This document shows, piece after piece, positions 62,427-64,000 of a DNA stretch of 64,000 nt. Position numbers and translations under genes: made by a program. The notes under the pieces are model-generated. The model was given only the letters and a program-made list of their open reading frames with translations. It was not told where the DNA came from and did no database searches. Each line of letters opens with the position of its first letter. Positions within the stretch are counted from its first letter, which is position 1. Source of the DNA: Fasciolopsis buskii (Eukaryota; Platyhelminthes; Trematoda; Plagiorchiida; Fasciolidae); NCBI GenBank assembly GCA_008360955.1, contig LUCM01008323.1:3453-67452 (forward strand), given 5' to 3'.

Positions 62427-64000
62427 GAGACCAACTGTTTTTTTGTTTTCGCCGTATGGATTTCGTGACTTTTGATTGTTTTCCGATTATTTCTAATGCG
62501 AGGGAGAGTTCTACAGACAGGCTATACCGCATTCGCGCCACTGAGTTCAGTCATGAGCCATGCATCTGAGCGTCTCCAATCAACAACAATCCTCATCTTT
62601 TGGGCCCCAAACCATGAAGTCTGGAAGCACCAACCGAAACCAAAGCTGAAGCGGGCTTTTTTATATCTCTACATCAAATCATAGAGTGCCCGCCACGTCG
62701 CCTCTTCCAGTCTTGCCCAGCAGATGCGAAAAGAGCACACAAAGGTAGACGATGAGTGGGCACACGCAATGCGTGTCCAAGTCATCGAAGGCGACGGAGA
62801 GTGATTACTTCAGTCAGAGGACGACTGTCTACACCCAACACACGACGGCGCACCTTGTCGTTGCTCACCCGATGTTCCCACCACACACGAGCAATGCTTC
62901 GAAGACATCGGTGCTTGAAAACAGAATTTCACCAGGCGTCCTCAACATGGATAGGCCAGGTCTCGCAACCGTAAAGCAGAACACTACGAACCGTGAGATT
63001 GTACATCCTTCGCTTGAGGAAAGGCCGGATGTCATGGCGGCGTCACAAGTGTCACAGGTTCGCGAAAGCTGCTCTGGCTTTCGTAATTAGCGATGGGACC
63101 TTCTCCGCAACGCCTCCGCCAGGTGTGGTCAAACTCCCAGGGTACTTAAACCTATTGAGTACCTCTAACCGATCACCACAAAGGATGGGTGCTAGCACAG
63201 GCTGAAGAAGTACTTTGCATTTTGAAGGTGCAAAACACATGCCTCACCTAGCTGATTCAATCTCCAAGTGGTCTAATGCGCATTTAATTGCCTATGCATT
63301 GTCACTTAACACGACGATATCATCGGGATACTCTAGGTTAAATCTCTGTTCCCCGGGAGGAGTTCAACTCCACCACCCAAAAGATCAGATAAAGCTTTCT
63401 GTTGGAAAGAAATGGGCAGCCCTGCCGTACTGCACTAGAGACGACGAAATGTGGCGAAAGCTGGCTGCAAGCCCCAACCCGATCTGACGTATAACGGTAC
63501 AACTGTTTGATGACCGACATGTATTTCTCAGTGCCCTAGTACAGACCTATCAACAGGATCAAAGGCTGCCCGAGTGTCCAAGAACACGGTGGTTGTTGGC
63601 CTTTGGAAAGTTGAACGGTGCTCTAACAGCTGTCGGAGGGTGAAAATTTGATTGATGTATCCACAATAAGCACGAAACCCAACCTGTTCCTCACGAGTTT
63701 GCCCTTCAAACGCGTTGTACAAGTTGCGAAGAATGACGGATGAAAACATCTTTGACGCTATTGGGATTAGGCTAATACCCCCGTAGTTATCGTAGTCACC
63801 GCGCAAGCCCTTTTTGAAGATGGGGACAACGATCGACTCCCCACGAAGAGGGGACTTTCTAGGAGTACCAGACCCTCGAGAACAAAACTTGAATTTCTCA
63901 GATTAGCTCCGTTCCTCCATTTTTGACTAGAGCTGGGGATAGTTCATCGGAGTACAGCACTTTGGGACGTCCTAAGGCTCGGGTTTTCCTGAGGATTTGA
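62427..64000 (-). mobile_element. LINE family 1, copy 3 (runs off the window), in phosphorylase intron 6
   Basis: This is a direct repeat of copy 2 with a constant offset of 7292 bp and no net indel across 1574 bp. I count about five substitutions by eye, mostly near the 3' end. It carries the same stops and frame breaks as copy 2. The homology begins sharply at the same 3' terminal base (GAGACC on the + strand) and the flanks differ, as expected for a separate insertion rather than a block duplication. The 5' half, with the endonuclease, lies beyond the window. Confidence 0.87.

Larger units (their letters stand above)
60739..64000 (+). other. Phosphorylase intron 6, incomplete
   Basis: It starts GTAAGC; no acceptor followed by the expected coding sequence occurs before the window ends. 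It contains the right copy of the 493-bp repeat and LINE copy 3. Confidence 0.85.

Noticed and set aside
1..64000. CRISPR arrays, operons, ribosome binding sites, bacterial starts
   Set aside because: The split genes and retroelements show eukaryotic DNA; no regularly spaced repeats occur.

Overview
The window looks like nuclear DNA from a parasitic flatworm (a fluke or tapeworm). The evidence is: a split glycogen phosphorylase gene with large repeat-filled introns; a calmodulin-like gene with a 37-nt intron beside a multi-kilobase one; decayed Penelope-like elements with GIY-YIG remnants; and endonuclease/reverse-transcriptase LINEs of a kind I recognise from trematode and cestode genomes. 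TGA and TAA act as ordinary stops. The species cannot be fixed from the sequence alone. There are no bacterial features.

Layout. 1-24 kb is gene-poor. It holds a decayed Penelope-like element (about 4.80-5.72 kb), a truncated LINE copy (about 8.43-9.90 kb, + strand), a tRNA-derived SINE (14.3 kb, - strand), a long fold-back inverted repeat (15.10-15.74 kb) and a small insertion-like hairpin (18.15-18.33 kb). From 29.45 down to 24.18 kb on the - strand are three exons of a four-EF-hand calmodulin-like protein; its first and last exons were not found. At 33.33-33.85 kb is a second Penelope-like remnant, inside a 30-34 kb block I could not otherwise identify.

From 37.45 kb to the right edge runs the 5' part of a + strand glycogen phosphorylase gene. 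Six exons encode the first 357 residues; the PLP/catalytic C-terminal half lies beyond the window. All six exons are multiples of three and all introns are phase 0. Introns 4-6 have been enlarged by transposons: one LINE family at 43.7-46.7 kb, a second remnant at 49.86-50.35 kb, and two almost identical copies of a third at 55.1-58.1 and 62.4-64.0 kb, all antisense to the gene. There are also tRNA-derived SINEs of two families and a 493-bp repeat present as an inverted pair around exons 5 and 6.

The most interesting points are architectural. The inverted repeat pair around phosphorylase exons 5-6 could promote exon circularisation. The direct LINE repeats around exon 6 could delete that exon in frame. 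The three LINE copies share the same inactivating stops, and one copy is a mosaic with a conversion-like tract. The fold-back element has a nearly perfect core. The phosphorylase keeps its phosphorylation serine but has His at the position of the AMP-stacking Tyr75. I found no convincing wholly new enzymatic system.
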